DNA of 64,000 bases from an uncultured Clostridium sp. (GCA_947647595.1 CANSKZ010000003.1:62001-126000), one strand, 5' to 3'. Positions 28,597-38,653 are shown, counted from the first letter of the stretch. The notes: generated by a model not told the origin, from the sequence alone. Translations and numbers: made by a program.

Positions 28597-29874
28597 ATGA
28601 AAATAGACAACAATAACGAATATGTTATGACACTAATTATGGCGGCTGGAAAAGGCACAAGAATGAATAGCAATAAGTCAAAATTAGTACATAAAATTTA
28701 TGATAAAGAATTAGTTCGAAGAGTCGTTGACTTAGCTAAAAAAATTGGTTCTGATGAAGTTGTTGCAGTAGTGGGACATTTAAAAGAACAAGTACAAGAA
28801 GTGCTTGGCGACGAAGTGAATTATGCATTTCAAGAGGAATTATTAGGGACTGGTCACGCTGTAATGCAAGCAAAGCCATTTTTAGAAGGCAAAAAAGGAA
28901 AAGTTGTGATTTTATATGGTGATGTTCCGATTATCCGACCAGAAACACTTAAAAATTTGATTTCTAAAAGCATCAAAAATAAAGAATATGCGACTTTGTT
29001 GACAGCCATTTATGAAAATCCAACTGGCTATGGTAGAATCATTCGTGATGAAGGTGGAAATATTAAAGGAATTGTCGAAGAAAAAGATGCAGATCCATTG
29101 CAAAAGAAGCATATTAAGGAAATCAATTCTGGAATTTATTGTTTTGATATTGAAGAATTGTTACGTGCAATTGACAAAATCAAGCCAGACAATGCACAAG
29201 GAGAATATTATTTAACCGATGTCATTCGTATTATGAACGAAGAAGGTTTGAAAACAGGTGCCGTGATTGTAGAAGATAACACAGAAATTTTAGGAGTGAA
29301 TGACCGTGCACAATTGGAATTATTAACACGCGTTCTTCGTATGAGAATTAACTCAGAGCATATGAAAAAAGGCGTTACAATTGAAGATGCACAAACAACC
29401 TATATTTATGATGATGTAAAAATTGGTATGGATACAGTCATTCATCCCAATACCATTATCAAAAGTGGTGTTACCATTGGAGAAAATTGCGAAATTGGTC
29501 CAAATGCGTATATTCGCGAAGGTTGTAAAATTGGAAATCAAGTCAAAGTGGGAAATTGTGTGGAACTAAAAAAAGTAAAAATCGCAGATTATTCCAAAGT
29601 GCCACATTTGACTTATTTAGGAGATTGTGAAGTCGGAAGCCATGTCAACATTGGTTGTGGAACGATTACCTGTAATTATGATGGAAAAAATAAACATAAA
29701 ACAAAAATTGGGGATAATTGTTTTGTTGGTTCTAACGTCAATTTTGTAGCACCAGTCAATATCGAAGACGATGCATTAATTGCAGCAGGTTCCACGATTA
29801 CAGAAGATGTTCCACAAGGCAAAATGGCAATTGCAAGAGAACGTCAAATTTTAAAAGATAAAAAGAATCAATAA
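28597..29874 (+). CDS. glmU: Bifunctional GlmU-type UDP-N-acetylglucosamine pyrophosphorylase/acetyltransferase
   Basis: 425 residues. N-terminal nucleotidyltransferase (IMAAGKGTRMNS, LYGDVPII, GYGRIIRD) followed by left-handed beta-helix repeats (IGENCEIGPNAYIREG, VGNCVELKK, GCGTITCNYDGKNKHKT) with the acetyltransferase site. It supplies UDP-GlcNAc for peptidoglycan. Shorter than the usual 450-460 residues, mainly at the C-terminal end. Confidence 0.93.
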   Translation: MKIDNNNEYVMTLIMAAGKGTRMNSNKSKLVHKIYDKELVRRVVDLAKKIGSDEVVAVVGHLKEQVQEVLGDEVNYAFQEELLGTGHAVMQAKPFLEGKKGKVVILYGDVPIIRPETLKNLISKSIKNKEYATLLTAIYENPTGYGRIIRDEGGNIKGIVEEKDADPLQKKHIKEINSGIYCFDIEELLRAIDKIKPDNAQGEYYLTDVIRIMNEEGLKTGAVIVEDNTEILGVNDRAQLELLTRVLRMRINSEHMKKGVTIEDAQTTYIYDDVKIGMDTVIHPNTIIKSGVTIGENCEIGPNAYIREGCKIGNQVKVGNCVELKKVKIADYSKVPHLTYLGDCEVGSHVNIGCGTITCNYDGKNKHKTKIGDNCFVGSNVNFVAPVNIEDDALIAAGSTITEDVPQGKMAIARERQILKDKKNQ

Positions 29875-29882
29875 GAAGGAAA

Positions 29883-29902
29883 GGCAGGGTTTCAGCCCTG
29901 CC
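29883..29902 (+). terminator. Hairpin after glmU
   Basis: GGCAGGG / CCCTGCC stem with a six-base loop, without a T-run; weak terminator or processing hairpin between glmU and the GH15-like gene. Confidence 0.4.
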
Positions 29903-29940
29903 CAGATTATATAAATACCAAAATAAAAGGAGAAATACAA

Positions 29941-31842
29941 ATGAAACAAAAATATTTTAATGACGGAATCATCGGAAATGGAAAAGTAACAGCCAGTTTT
30001 AGCAAAACAGGAGAATTGTTACGACTATTTTATGGTTCTATTGATTATAAACAATTTATCGAGCAATTTGATGTTGGCGTAAAAATCAATGATTCCGCTA
30101 TGATTTATTTGCATAATGACATCAACAATTTATATCACCAAAAATATATCAAAGATACGAATATCCTACAAACCGAAATCTTAAATACCTATTTCAATCT
30201 TCAAGTCATTCAGACTGATTTTGTTCCAATGACAGAAAATATATTAGTAAAAAATTATCGATTCATCAATCAAAGCAATCGAGATTTAGCCATTAATTTA
30301 TTGATTTATTCTAAAGTTTTAACCAATATCAATAATGACACTTGTGGCTTTTTTAAAAACGATTGTTTAATTCAATACAATCATGATTATTCATTATGTA
30401 TTTTTTCCAAAGAAAAACCAATGTCTTACCAAATCAATAATGTTGGAGCCAATATTATGGAAGGTGTAATTGGCGGAAAAGATTACATTGGTATGTCACC
30501 AGATTCTGCGATTGGTTATGATTTAAACATAATTAAACCAGGCGAAGAAGTAAACATCAATGTATATGTATATGTGAACAATAACCAAGAAAAGTGCTTG
30601 TTAAATGACCTAGATACTGAAATTAATCGTATCCGCAAAATTGACATCAAATCCGAATTTGATAATTTAGATAAATATTGGAAAAAATATGTGAAAGAAT
30701 ATGACAAATTGGAAATCGAAAAAAGTGATATCGATGAGAGAATCAAAAAAATCTATAAAAGAAGCATTTTACTATTTTCACTTCTTACTAACCGCGAAAC
30801 AGGCGGAATTTCAGCAGGTATGGAAATTGATGAAGACAAAACCAAATGTGGTCGATATTCCTATTGTTGGACAAGAGATGCCGTTTTTGTAACAAGAGCA
30901 ATGGATGTTTTGGGCATGAAAAAGGAAGTTGAAAATTTCTATAACATATTTTGCAAAAAAACACAAAGCAAAACTGGCAGATGGCAACAACGTTTCTATA
31001 CAGATGGAAGATTAGCACCTTGTTGGGGCTATCAAATTGATGAAACCGCGAGTGTGATTTATGGAATTTATGAGCATTTTAAGAAATATAAAGATAAAAC
31101 ATTTTTGAAAAACAATTTAAAAATGTGCGAAAATGCGATTTCCTATTTGCAAAAATATGTGGAGGATGTCATCGGTGAAAAGGGAAAATTTTTACCAAGT
31201 TATGATTTATGGGAAGAATACGAAGGGATTTCTTTATACTCCATGGCAAGCATTTTTTCAAGTTATCATGCCATGCTTAAAATCTACAAAAATGTAAAAA
31301 CTACTTTTGAAAGCAACCGCTTAAAAGTTGAAGCGATTAATAAAAAAACGAAAGCTTTGGAACAAGGATTGCTTGATATTAAAGAATATTGTTTAAAAAC
31401 ATTTTATGATGAAAGTAAGAAAACGTATGTCAGAAATATAGATGACAAAAAAATGGATATTAGCATTTTAGGTGCTATCACTCCATTTGAGATGTTTTCG
31501 CCAAAAGAAAAAAATGTGCAAAATACAATTGAAAGAATCAACATGACGTTACGAACCTACACAGGTGGCTATATTCGCTATGAAGAAGATGGTTACATGG
31601 GAGGTTACAATCCTTGGCCGATTGCCAATCTATGGATGGCTTGTTACAATTTAGAAATGGGTGAAAACAAAAAAGCTTTAGAGAATTTTGAATTTGTCAC
31701 CAATTCTTGTTCAGAATATGGATTTTTAGGAGAACAAGTCAACAACGAATCCATGAAACCAGCTTGGGTAATTGGACTTACTTGGAGTCATGCGATGTAT
31801 ATTATTGTGTTGGAAAAATTGAAGAAAAAAGGATTGATTTAA
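29941..31842 (+). CDS. GH15-like glucoamylase/glucan hydrolase
   Basis: 633 residues, no signal peptide, so cytoplasmic. The N-terminal 260 residues form a beta-sandwich and the C-terminal part an (alpha/alpha)6 barrel, the arrangement of bacterial GH15 proteins. GRYSYCWTRDAVFVTRAMD and SYDLWEEYEGI hold the family's substrate-binding and acid residues. Likely cleaves alpha-glucan ends. Only one base separates its stop from radA. Confidence 0.82.
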   Translation: MKQKYFNDGIIGNGKVTASFSKTGELLRLFYGSIDYKQFIEQFDVGVKINDSAMIYLHNDINNLYHQKYIKDTNILQTEILNTYFNLQVIQTDFVPMTENILVKNYRFINQSNRDLAINLLIYSKVLTNINNDTCGFFKNDCLIQYNHDYSLCIFSKEKPMSYQINNVGANIMEGVIGGKDYIGMSPDSAIGYDLNIIKPGEEVNINVYVYVNNNQEKCLLNDLDTEINRIRKIDIKSEFDNLDKYWKKYVKEYDKLEIEKSDIDERIKKIYKRSILLFSLLTNRETGGISAGMEIDEDKTKCGRYSYCWTRDAVFVTRAMDVLGMKKEVENFYNIFCKKTQSKTGRWQQRFYTDGRLAPCWGYQIDETASVIYGIYEHFKKYKDKTFLKNNLKMCENAISYLQKYVEDVIGEKGKFLPSYDLWEEYEGISLYSMASIFSSYHAMLKIYKNVKTTFESNRLKVEAINKKTKALEQGLLDIKEYCLKTFYDESKKTYVRNIDDKKMDISILGAITPFEMFSPKEKNVQNTIERINMTLRTYTGGYIRYEEDGYMGGYNPWPIANLWMACYNLEMGENKKALENFEFVTNSCSEYGFLGEQVNNESMKPAWVIGLTWSHAMYIIVLEKLKKKGLI

Positions 31843-31843
31843 A

Positions 31844-33206
31844 ATGGCAAAAAAACAAACCACCGTATTTTTCTGCAACGAATGTGGTTACGAATCCTCA
31901 AAATGGCTTGGAAAATGTCCAGCTTGTGGAAAATGGAATACATTTGTGGAGGAAAAAATTGTAGGGAATAATTCTTCAAAAGATAAAAATAAGCCAAAAA
32001 GCGAAGTCATTAAATTAAACGAAGTAGAAAAAAAGGTAAGTGTTCGCATTCAAACAGGCGTCCAGGAATTGGACCGTGTTTTGGGTGGTGGATTTGTCAA
32101 AGGTTCGCTGACACTTTTACGGTGGTGAACCAGGCATTGGGAAATCAACGTTAATTTTACAAATTTGCGATAGTGTAAAAGTAGAAGGAAAAATTTTATA
32201 TGTATCTGGTGAAGAATCCGCAGAACAAATCAAATTACGTGCAGATAGACTAAAAATTCACAATGAAAATTTACTATTTCTATCCGAAACCGATATTGAC
32301 AATGTTGAAAATGCTCTAGAAAAAGAATTACCAGATTTTGTGATTATTGATTCTGTACAAACCATGTATTCCGAAGAAATCACATCAAGTCCAGGAAGTG
32401 TAAGCCAAGTAAGAGAAATTACCGCTAGAATTATGAAAATGTGTAAGCAAAAGCAAATCACCACCATTATTATTGGACATGTCACAAAAGACGGAAATAT
32501 TGCAGGACCACGTGTTTTAGAACACATGGTGGATACCGTGTTGTATTTGGAAGGAGAACGCTATTTTTCGTATCGAATTTTACGAGGGGTCAAAAATCGA
32601 TTTGGCTCTACTAATGAAATTGGTATGTTTGAAATGGAAAATGAAGGTTTGCAAGAAATTACGGACCCATCTGCTGTGTTAATTTCGGAAAGAGAAGAAG
32701 GCACAACTGGTTCTGTAGTAGTAGCAAGTCTGGAAGGTACACGTCCCATTCTACTTGAGTTACAAGCCTTATCAACACCAACGGTCTTTGGCTTACCAAG
32801 AAGGACAGCCAATGGAATTGATTATAATCGTTTAGTTTTATTAATGGCTGTTTTGGAAAAAAGAGCAGGAATGAATTTAGGTTCACAAGATGTGTATTTG
32901 AATATTGTTGGTGGAATGAAAGTAATGGAACCAGCTTTGGATTTAGGAATTATTTTGGCTGTGGCGTCGAGTTTTAAAAATATAAGCATACCAGAAACTG
33001 TTGCGGTTATTGGCGAAGTCGGTTTAACAGGTGAGGTACGTTCTGTGAATATGATAGAAAAAAGAGTTAAAGAAGTAGAAAAATTAGGGTACAAAAAAGT
33101 TTTCATTCCAGAAAGTAACAAAAAGGGCTTGAAAGAAAATTATAAATTAGATATAATAGGTGTCAAGAATGTAATCGATGCTTTAAAATATTTAAAATTA
33201 AAATAA
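31844..33206 (+). CDS. radA: DNA repair protein RadA, CGG +1 frameshift
   Basis: 453 residues after the shift at 32120. RadA is a DnaB-like helicase aiding branch migration in recombination. N-terminal zinc finger CNECGYESSKWLGKCPACGKW; then, created by the shift, LLGGEPGIGKST (Walker A); KNRFGST, the RadA signature; and a C-terminal Lon-protease-like domain. Zero-frame translation stops two codons after the CGG (32126), giving only the zinc finger part. Confidence 0.95.
32120..32122 (+). other. +1 frameshift site: TTA|C|GGT at Walker A of RadA
   Basis: Codon 93 is CGG; zero frame reads Arg-Trp-stop. Skipping C yields Gly-Gly-Glu-Pro-Gly-Ile-Gly-Lys-Ser, the RadA P-loop. Confidence 0.92.
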
Positions 33207-33224
33207 ACAGAAAGGATGTTAAAA

Positions 33225-34031
33225 ATGAAAGAAAAATTAAAAATTGGAATAGGAATTGCACTTATCATAATATTATTAGGGCTAATTGGATGGGGAGTAT
33301 ATAGTGCGGTGAAAGCAAATACAGAAGAAGTTGTGCATCCAGTTGCTACTTTTGAAATCCAAGATTATGGAGCCGTTAAATTGGAATTATATCCAGAATA
33401 TGCCCCAAACACAGTAGCCAATTTTATTGCTTTAATTAATAGTGGATTTTATCAAAATAAAGTAATTTATGGAAAAGATGATTTGTGTCTTTATATGGCA
33501 AGAGATACAGCAGAAGACGCCAAAGGACCAATGCTTAGCCTAATTGATAGCGAAGTTCAAGCAGATTCAGATGACGATTACGAATATGAGATTAATGGAG
33601 AGTTTATTGCTAACCAATTTGAGCAAAACACGTTAAGACATGAAAAAGGAGTCCTATCTTTAAATCGTTCTGATTATTCAGCTTATGGTTTGACAGAAGA
33701 AAGTTATAATTCAGGAAGCTATCGTTTTTCTGTAATGATGACAGAAAATGCGAATTTGAATGGCGTTTACTGTGCATTTGGAAAAGTGACAGAAGGAATA
33801 GAAGTTCTAGAAAAAATATATAACGAAGCAGAAATTGCAACAAAAGAAGAAACAGAAGAAAACAATCATGAAGAGGATGAAAATGCGATTGAAGAATTTA
33901 CAAATCAACCAATTATAACAAATGCAAGTGTTGAAACATACGGAATTGACTATGGAAAACCAGTGGTACATGAGGCTTTTGATATACAAAGTTATATCAA
34001 TAATTTATATAGTCAATACATTTCAGAGTAA
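33225..34031 (+). CDS. Membrane-anchored cyclophilin-type peptidyl-prolyl isomerase
   Basis: 268 residues from the ATG at 33225 (AAAGG nine bases upstream; a nearer in-frame ATG at 33216 abuts the ribosome site). Transmembrane anchor about 7-29, then a cyclophilin-like domain (AVKLELYPEYAPNTVANFIALINSGFYQ in outline, GVYCAFGKVTEG) and an acidic linker. Probably an extracytoplasmic folding factor. The domain is divergent, so activity is not certain. Confidence 0.8.
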   Translation: MKEKLKIGIGIALIIILLGLIGWGVYSAVKANTEEVVHPVATFEIQDYGAVKLELYPEYAPNTVANFIALINSGFYQNKVIYGKDDLCLYMARDTAEDAKGPMLSLIDSEVQADSDDDYEYEINGEFIANQFEQNTLRHEKGVLSLNRSDYSAYGLTEESYNSGSYRFSVMMTENANLNGVYCAFGKVTEGIEVLEKIYNEAEIATKEETEENNHEEDENAIEEFTNQPIITNASVETYGIDYGKPVVHEAFDIQSYINNLYSQYISE

Positions 34032-34065
34032 TGTTCTCAAAAATTAATTCATAGAAGGGAGCATG

Positions 34066-34575
34066 ATGCAAATGAAAAAAGATACTGGCGTTACCTTAAT
34101 TTCTTTAGCTGTGACAATTATTCTGCTAATTTTAATTTCTTCGGTAACCATACGAGCTAGTATTCAAGCTTATGATCAAGTAAAGGTACAGAATTTTATT
34201 AGTACATTAAAAGTTATTCAAGCAAAAGTTGATAATCTAGCAGAAGAAACAAATTCAATTGAAAATTATGAATTTGTACCACTTTCTAATATTCAAAATA
34301 CAGAAACTTATGCTATTTTTATAGACATGATTCAAAATCCAGAAAACTATAATATGATTTCATGGACTGATTCAGATAAAGTAATAGAAGATTATTATTA
34401 TTTTACACCCAACGACTTAGAAAAGCTAGGCTTAAAACAGCAAAAAATAGCCGTTGTCATAAATTTTAAAACCAGAAATGTGATTGCCCAAAAAGGAATA
34501 AAAGTAGACGGAAAAGAATATTATAGGCAATATGATTTAATGGGCGGAGATTTATACAATCCATCATTTGAATAA
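34066..34575 (+). CDS. Prepilin-like protein
   Basis: 169 residues. Leader MQMKKDTG, then VTLISLAVTIILLILISS, a prepilin-type N-terminus lacking Glu at mature position 5, as in the proteins at 3828 and 5424. C-terminal domain small and beta-rich. Three ATGs (34063, 34066, 34072) are possible; 34066 is best spaced from GAAGGGA. No pilus machinery is in the window. Confidence 0.7.
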   Translation: MQMKKDTGVTLISLAVTIILLILISSVTIRASIQAYDQVKVQNFISTLKVIQAKVDNLAEETNSIENYEFVPLSNIQNTETYAIFIDMIQNPENYNMISWTDSDKVIEDYYYFTPNDLEKLGLKQQKIAVVINFKTRNVIAQKGIKVDGKEYYRQYDLMGGDLYNPSFE

Positions 34576-34579
34576 TAAA

Positions 34580-34616
34580 GAAAAAACTTGCTTTAGGAAG
34601 CGAGTTTTTTCTTTTT
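34580..34616 (+). terminator. Rho-independent terminator
   Basis: AAAAAACTTGCTT / AAGCGAGTTTTTT with T-run, isolating the SUF operon. Confidence 0.8.
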
Positions 34617-34631
34617 ATGTAAGTGTTAGCC

Positions 34632-34660
34632 TTGACAAACAACCGATATCATTATATAAT
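34632..34660 (+). promoter_or_regulatory. Promoter of the SUF operon
   Basis: TTGACA at 34632 and TATAAT at 34655, 17-base spacer: full consensus. Confidence 0.8.
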
Positions 34661-34677
34661 GTTAACCAGAATTAACA
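34660..34677. promoter_or_regulatory. Operator-like inverted repeat TGTTAA-N6-TTAACA
   Basis: Perfect 6+6 palindrome starting at the last base of the -10 box, just upstream of the DtxR-like gene. Its place and form suit an autoregulatory DtxR-type operator for the SUF operon. Confidence 0.6.
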
Positions 34678-34691
34678 ATTAAAGGAGAAGC

Positions 34692-35145
34692 ATGTATATG
34701 ATTTCAAAATCCTTGGAAGAATATCTAAAAACAATGTATCTATTAAACAAACAAAATGGACGAGTACGCGTAACGGATATTGCCGAAAAAATGAATTGTA
34801 CCAAAGCCAGTGTTAATAAAGCAATTCACAATTTAAAAGATAATCAATTACTTAACTATGAAACCTATGGCACAATTGAACTTACCGAAAAACGGAGAGG
34901 ATTTAGCCAAAAAAATATTGGAAGCATATGATATTGTTTATTTATTTTTAAAAGAGGTTCTGAATTTGGAAGCGGAAAATGCTAAAAATGAGGCAGAGCA
35001 AATTAAATCAGCTATTTCAGATGAAACCATTAATCAGCTAGCCAAATATGTTCACAAAGTGCTAGATTTAAATGATTTAGATTGCGATTATGATGTCAGC
35101 AAAGAAAAATGTCGCTGTTGTGTTCGTAGAACGAGCAAAAAATAA
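34692..35145 (+). CDS. DtxR/MntR-like regulator, CGG +1 frameshift, cysteine-rich end
   Basis: 150 residues after the shift at 34893. N-terminal winged helix (SKSLEEYLKTMYLL, VTDIAEKMNCTKASVNKAI) as in DtxR/MntR, helical dimer part, then an end with CDYDVSKEKCRCC. DtxR proteins sense iron or manganese; the four-cysteine tail instead suggests iron-sulfur sensing, fitting its place at the head of the SUF operon. Zero frame stops at 34931 without the dimer domain. Start at 34692 or 34698. Confidence 0.8.
34893..34895 (+). other. +1 frameshift site: AAA|C|GGA in DtxR-like regulator
   Basis: Codon 68 is CGG at the end of the wing; zero frame ends at 34931. Skipping C gives Thr-Glu-Lys-Gly-Glu-Asp-Leu-Ala, the usual wing-to-helix sequence. 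Confidence 0.85.
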
Positions 35146-35164
35146 AAACAGAAAGGAAACAATC

Positions 35165-35908
35165 ATGGGGGATAAATTATTACAAATAAAAGATTTATAT
35201 GTCAATGCGGGGGAAAAAGAAATTTTAAAAGGAATGAATTTAAGTATTAATAAGGGCGAAATTCATGTTATTATGGGACCAAATGGCTCGGGGAAAACAA
35301 CAACTGCCAATGCTATTTTAAACAATCCTGCTTATACCAAGAAAAAAGGAAATATTCTATTTGAAGAAAAAGAGATTACCAATTTGAAAACAGATGAAAT
35401 CGCACGAAAAGGAGTTTTCATGTCATTTCAATTGCCTGAGGAAATTCCGGGTGTTTCGGTGACGAATTTTTTGAAATATGCGAAAAATAAGGCAACTGGA
35501 AAACCAGTCAAAGTATTTGAGTTTCGCGAAGAATTGAAAACCTATATGAACGAGCTAAATATGAATTCAAAAAACATGGAAAGAAGCTTAAATGTAGGAT
35601 TTTCCGGTGGAGAAAAAAAGAAAAATGAAATTTTGCAAATGCTTGTCTTAAATCCAAAACTTGCGATTTTGGACGAAACCGACTCAGGACTTGATGTTGA
35701 TGCGATTAAAACGGTTTCCAAAGGAATCGAGATGTTCAAAAATGAAAATAATGCTGTTTTAATCATCACACACAACACCAAAATTTTGCATAGTTTGAAA
35801 GTGGATTATGTACATGTTTTGGTAAATGGACAGATTGTGAAAACAGGAAGCCAAGAATTGGCAAGAGAAATTGAGGAAAATGGCTATGGAAAATATACCA
35901 CAAATTAA
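35165..35908 (+). CDS. sufC: SUF iron-sulfur assembly ATPase SufC
   Basis: 247 residues. ABC-type ATPase of the SufBCD scaffold. Walker A MGPNGSGKTT, signature FSGGEKKKNEI, Walker B LAILDETDSGLDVDA. Start at 35165, preceded by GAAAGGA. Follows the regulator by 19 bases. Confidence 0.95.
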   Translation: MGDKLLQIKDLYVNAGEKEILKGMNLSINKGEIHVIMGPNGSGKTTTANAILNNPAYTKKKGNILFEEKEITNLKTDEIARKGVFMSFQLPEEIPGVSVTNFLKYAKNKATGKPVKVFEFREELKTYMNELNMNSKNMERSLNVGFSGGEKKKNEILQMLVLNPKLAILDETDSGLDVDAIKTVSKGIEMFKNENNAVLIITHNTKILHSLKVDYVHVLVNGQIVKTGSQELAREIEENGYGKYTTN

Positions 35909-35961
35909 CATAAAAGTCAAGAATCTAGGGGCGTGATTGCTTGCCTTAGAAAGGAAAAATA

Positions 35962-37362
35962 ATGAGTAAAAATCAAATTGATGAAATCAATCGAAATATT
36001 TACGATATTAAAAATAAAGACGAATATGATTTCAAAATAAAAAAAGGTTTAACGCCTGAAATTATTGAAGAAATTTCGAAACAGAAAAAGGATCCAGATT
36101 GGATGAGAGAATTTCGTTTAAAAGCTTTGGAAGTTTATCATGAATTAGAACTTCCAACTTGGGGGCCTGATTTATCCGAATTAGATATGACTCAAATTGC
36201 AACTTACGTGCGCCCAAAATCAAAACTAAACAATTCATGGGAGGACGTGCCAGACGACATCAAAAACACGTTTGATAAATTAGGTATTCCAGAAGCAGAA
36301 AAAACATCTCTTGCAGGCGTCGGTGCTCAGTATGATTCCGAAGTTGTGTATCATAGCATGAAAGAAGAATTGATTCAGCAAGGTGTTATCTATACAGACA
36401 TGGAAACCGCACTTCAAGAATATCCAGATTTAGTCAAAAAACACTTTATGAAATGTGTGCCTGTTTATGACCATAAATTTGTGGCATTACATGGTGCTGT
36501 ATGGTCTGGTGGTTCGTTTGTGTATGTGCCAAAAGGCGTGAAGGTTGATATTCCATTACAATCCTATTTTCGTTTGAATTCGCCAGAATCGGGGCAGTTT
36601 GAACATACGTTGATTATTGTAGACGAAGGAGCGAGCCTTCATTTTATTGAAGGTTGCTCGGCACCTAAATATAATAAAGTTAATCTTCATGCGGGTTGTG
36701 TGGAATTGTATGTGAAAGATAATGCATATTTGCGTTATTCGACGATTGAAAATTGGTCGAAAAATATGTTGAATTTGAATACGAAAAAAGCATTGGTTGG
36801 GAAAAATGCGAAAATGGAATGGGTATCAGGTTCGTTTGGCTCCAAAATTTCGATGCTTTATCCGATGAGTATTTTGAATGGAGATGGCGCGAAAACTGAA
36901 TTTACGGGAATTTCTTTTGCGGGAAAAGGACAAAACTTGGATAATGGATTTAAAGTGGTTCACAATGCGAAAAATACATCTAGTGTGGTAAATGCTAAGT
37001 CGATTTCGAAAAATGGTGGAAAATGTACGTATCGTTCGTTGGTTCGTATTAACGAAAAGGCAAAATATTCGAAATCTTCGGTATCTTGTGAATCTTTGAT
37101 GTTAGATGATATTTCAATTTCGGATACAATTCCAGTAAACGATATTCAAACCGATGAAGTGGAATTTTCGCATGAGGCAAAAATTGGAAAAATTAGTGAT
37201 AAGGCGATTTTTTATTTAATGAGTCGAGGCTTATCCGAAGAAGATGCCAAAGCGATGATTGTTCGCGGTTTTGCGTATCCGATTTCGAAAGAATTGCCTG
37301 TGGAGTATGCGGTGGAAATGAATAATTTGATTAATTTGGAATTAGAAGGAAGTATTGGCTAA
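35962..37362 (+). CDS. sufB: Fe-S cluster assembly protein SufB
   Basis: 466 residues, the scaffold core on which clusters form. PKGVKVDIPLQSYFR, EGASLHFIEGCSAP and GGKCTYRSLVRI are canonical; the C-terminal SDKAIFYLMSRGLSEEDAKAMIVRGF is the SufB/SufD end. 53 bases after sufC. Confidence 0.96.
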   Translation: MSKNQIDEINRNIYDIKNKDEYDFKIKKGLTPEIIEEISKQKKDPDWMREFRLKALEVYHELELPTWGPDLSELDMTQIATYVRPKSKLNNSWEDVPDDIKNTFDKLGIPEAEKTSLAGVGAQYDSEVVYHSMKEELIQQGVIYTDMETALQEYPDLVKKHFMKCVPVYDHKFVALHGAVWSGGSFVYVPKGVKVDIPLQSYFRLNSPESGQFEHTLIIVDEGASLHFIEGCSAPKYNKVNLHAGCVELYVKDNAYLRYSTIENWSKNMLNLNTKKALVGKNAKMEWVSGSFGSKISMLYPMSILNGDGAKTEFTGISFAGKGQNLDNGFKVVHNAKNTSSVVNAKSISKNGGKCTYRSLVRINEKAKYSKSSVSCESLMLDDISISDTIPVNDIQTDEVEFSHEAKIGKISDKAIFYLMSRGLSEEDAKAMIVRGFAYPISKELPVEYAVEMNNLINLELEGSIG

Positions 37363-37367
37363 GTAGC

Positions 37368-37418
37368 CTTAAAGGGCTTTGCCCCTTAAGAATCCCCACG
37401 AAGGGCGCTGCCCTTTCG
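37368..37418 (+). repeat. GC-rich double hairpin between sufB and sufD
   Basis: Two adjacent stems: CTTAAAGGGC / GCCCCTTAAG (37368-37390) and CGAAGGGC / GCCCTTTCG (37399-37418). Much more GC-rich than the flanks. It looks like an intergenic repeat family (GGGC-TTTG-CCCC type); only one copy is in this window. The 171-base gap up to sufD holds nothing else I can identify. Confidence 0.55.
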
Positions 37419-37533
37419 AAACCCGCTCTTCGGTCAGAGGGACATTGGATTTGTCAAATTAAGTTATAAAAACTGGTTTGATACCACGCGTTAGTCACGC
37501 GAGAGAGTATGTTTTAAAAGAGAGGTAAGAGTT

Positions 37534-38592
37534 ATGATAAAATTAAATGAAACGCCAGTTAGAACGTCGCGAAATTTTAATATTAATAATATAACATTAG
37601 AAAATGTGGAGATTCCAGAAGAAGTTGGGGATTTTAAAAGGGTTCAAATAATCGGTGAGAATTCGAAAATAAAGATGGATGAAGAATGTAGTGAAATTAG
37701 TTTAAATTATGGTTTGAGCGATTTTTTCACGAATCAAGTGAAGCAAAAAGCAAATCAAAAAATACGTTGTAATGTGGAGAGCAAAACAGAAAAAGAATTG
37801 CGTATTTATTTTGACTTTGACGAAGAGAATTTGCAACTGGTGGATGATATTGAAATTATAGCAAACGAAGATACGAAAGCAACGATTATGATAAAATATG
37901 AAGCAGATGAAAAGTTGGCTTGTTTTCATAATGGAATTCTTCGTGTTGTGGCGAAAAAAGGTGCAAAAGTGAATGTTATTTTCATGAATTTGTTGAATAC
38001 GAATTCAAATCATTTTATGGCGATTGAAAATGAAATAGAAGAAAAGGCAAAAGTGAATTATTGTATCGTTGATTTTGGTGGGAAAAATAGTATTACGAAT
38101 TTGGATTCAAATTTGGTGGGAGATTTTTCGGAAAATCGAATTCATACGATATATTTGGGAAAAGAAAAGCAGTTGCTTGATTTGAATTATAGGGGCGTGT
38201 TACGAGGTGAAAAGTCAAATTTAGAAATTGAAGTGCAAGGCGCTTTGAAAGACAACGCTAAAAAACATTTTAAAGGAACAATTGATTTTAAGAAAGGCGC
38301 CAAAAAAGCGAAAGGAAACGAAAACGAAGCTTGCATGTTGCTTTCTGACACAGCAAAATCGCTTGCCTTGCCAATGCTTTTGTGTTCGGAAGAAGAGGTT
38401 GAAGGAAATCATAGTAGTTCGGCGGGAAAAATTGGGGAGAAAGAATTATTTTATATGATGAGTCGCGGTTTTACTTTTAAAGAAGCACAGAAGTTAATGG
38501 TACGAGCAAAGTTTAATAAGATTTTGCAGAATATTAAGAGTGAAGGGTTGAGAAATTATATTTTGAAGGAAATTGATGAGAGATTGGAGTAA
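37534..38592 (+). CDS. sufD: Fe-S cluster assembly protein SufD
   Basis: 352 residues, partner of SufB in the SufBC2D scaffold. Divergent N-terminus, but the beta-helix core (LNYRGVLRGEKSNLEIEVQG) and the end GEKELFYMMSRGFTFKEAQKLMVRAKF match the SufB/SufD C-terminus. GAGAGGTAAG upstream of the ATG. Confidence 0.88.
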   Translation: MIKLNETPVRTSRNFNINNITLENVEIPEEVGDFKRVQIIGENSKIKMDEECSEISLNYGLSDFFTNQVKQKANQKIRCNVESKTEKELRIYFDFDEENLQLVDDIEIIANEDTKATIMIKYEADEKLACFHNGILRVVAKKGAKVNVIFMNLLNTNSNHFMAIENEIEEKAKVNYCIVDFGGKNSITNLDSNLVGDFSENRIHTIYLGKEKQLLDLNYRGVLRGEKSNLEIEVQGALKDNAKKHFKGTIDFKKGAKKAKGNENEACMLLSDTAKSLALPMLLCSEEEVEGNHSSSAGKIGEKELFYMMSRGFTFKEAQKLMVRAKFNKILQNIKSEGLRNYILKEIDERLE

Positions 38593-38653
38593 AAATGAAT
38601 ATTTAGGAATTGCAAGGAGTTTTTGAGTATAAGAAATGGAGAATTTATGATAG

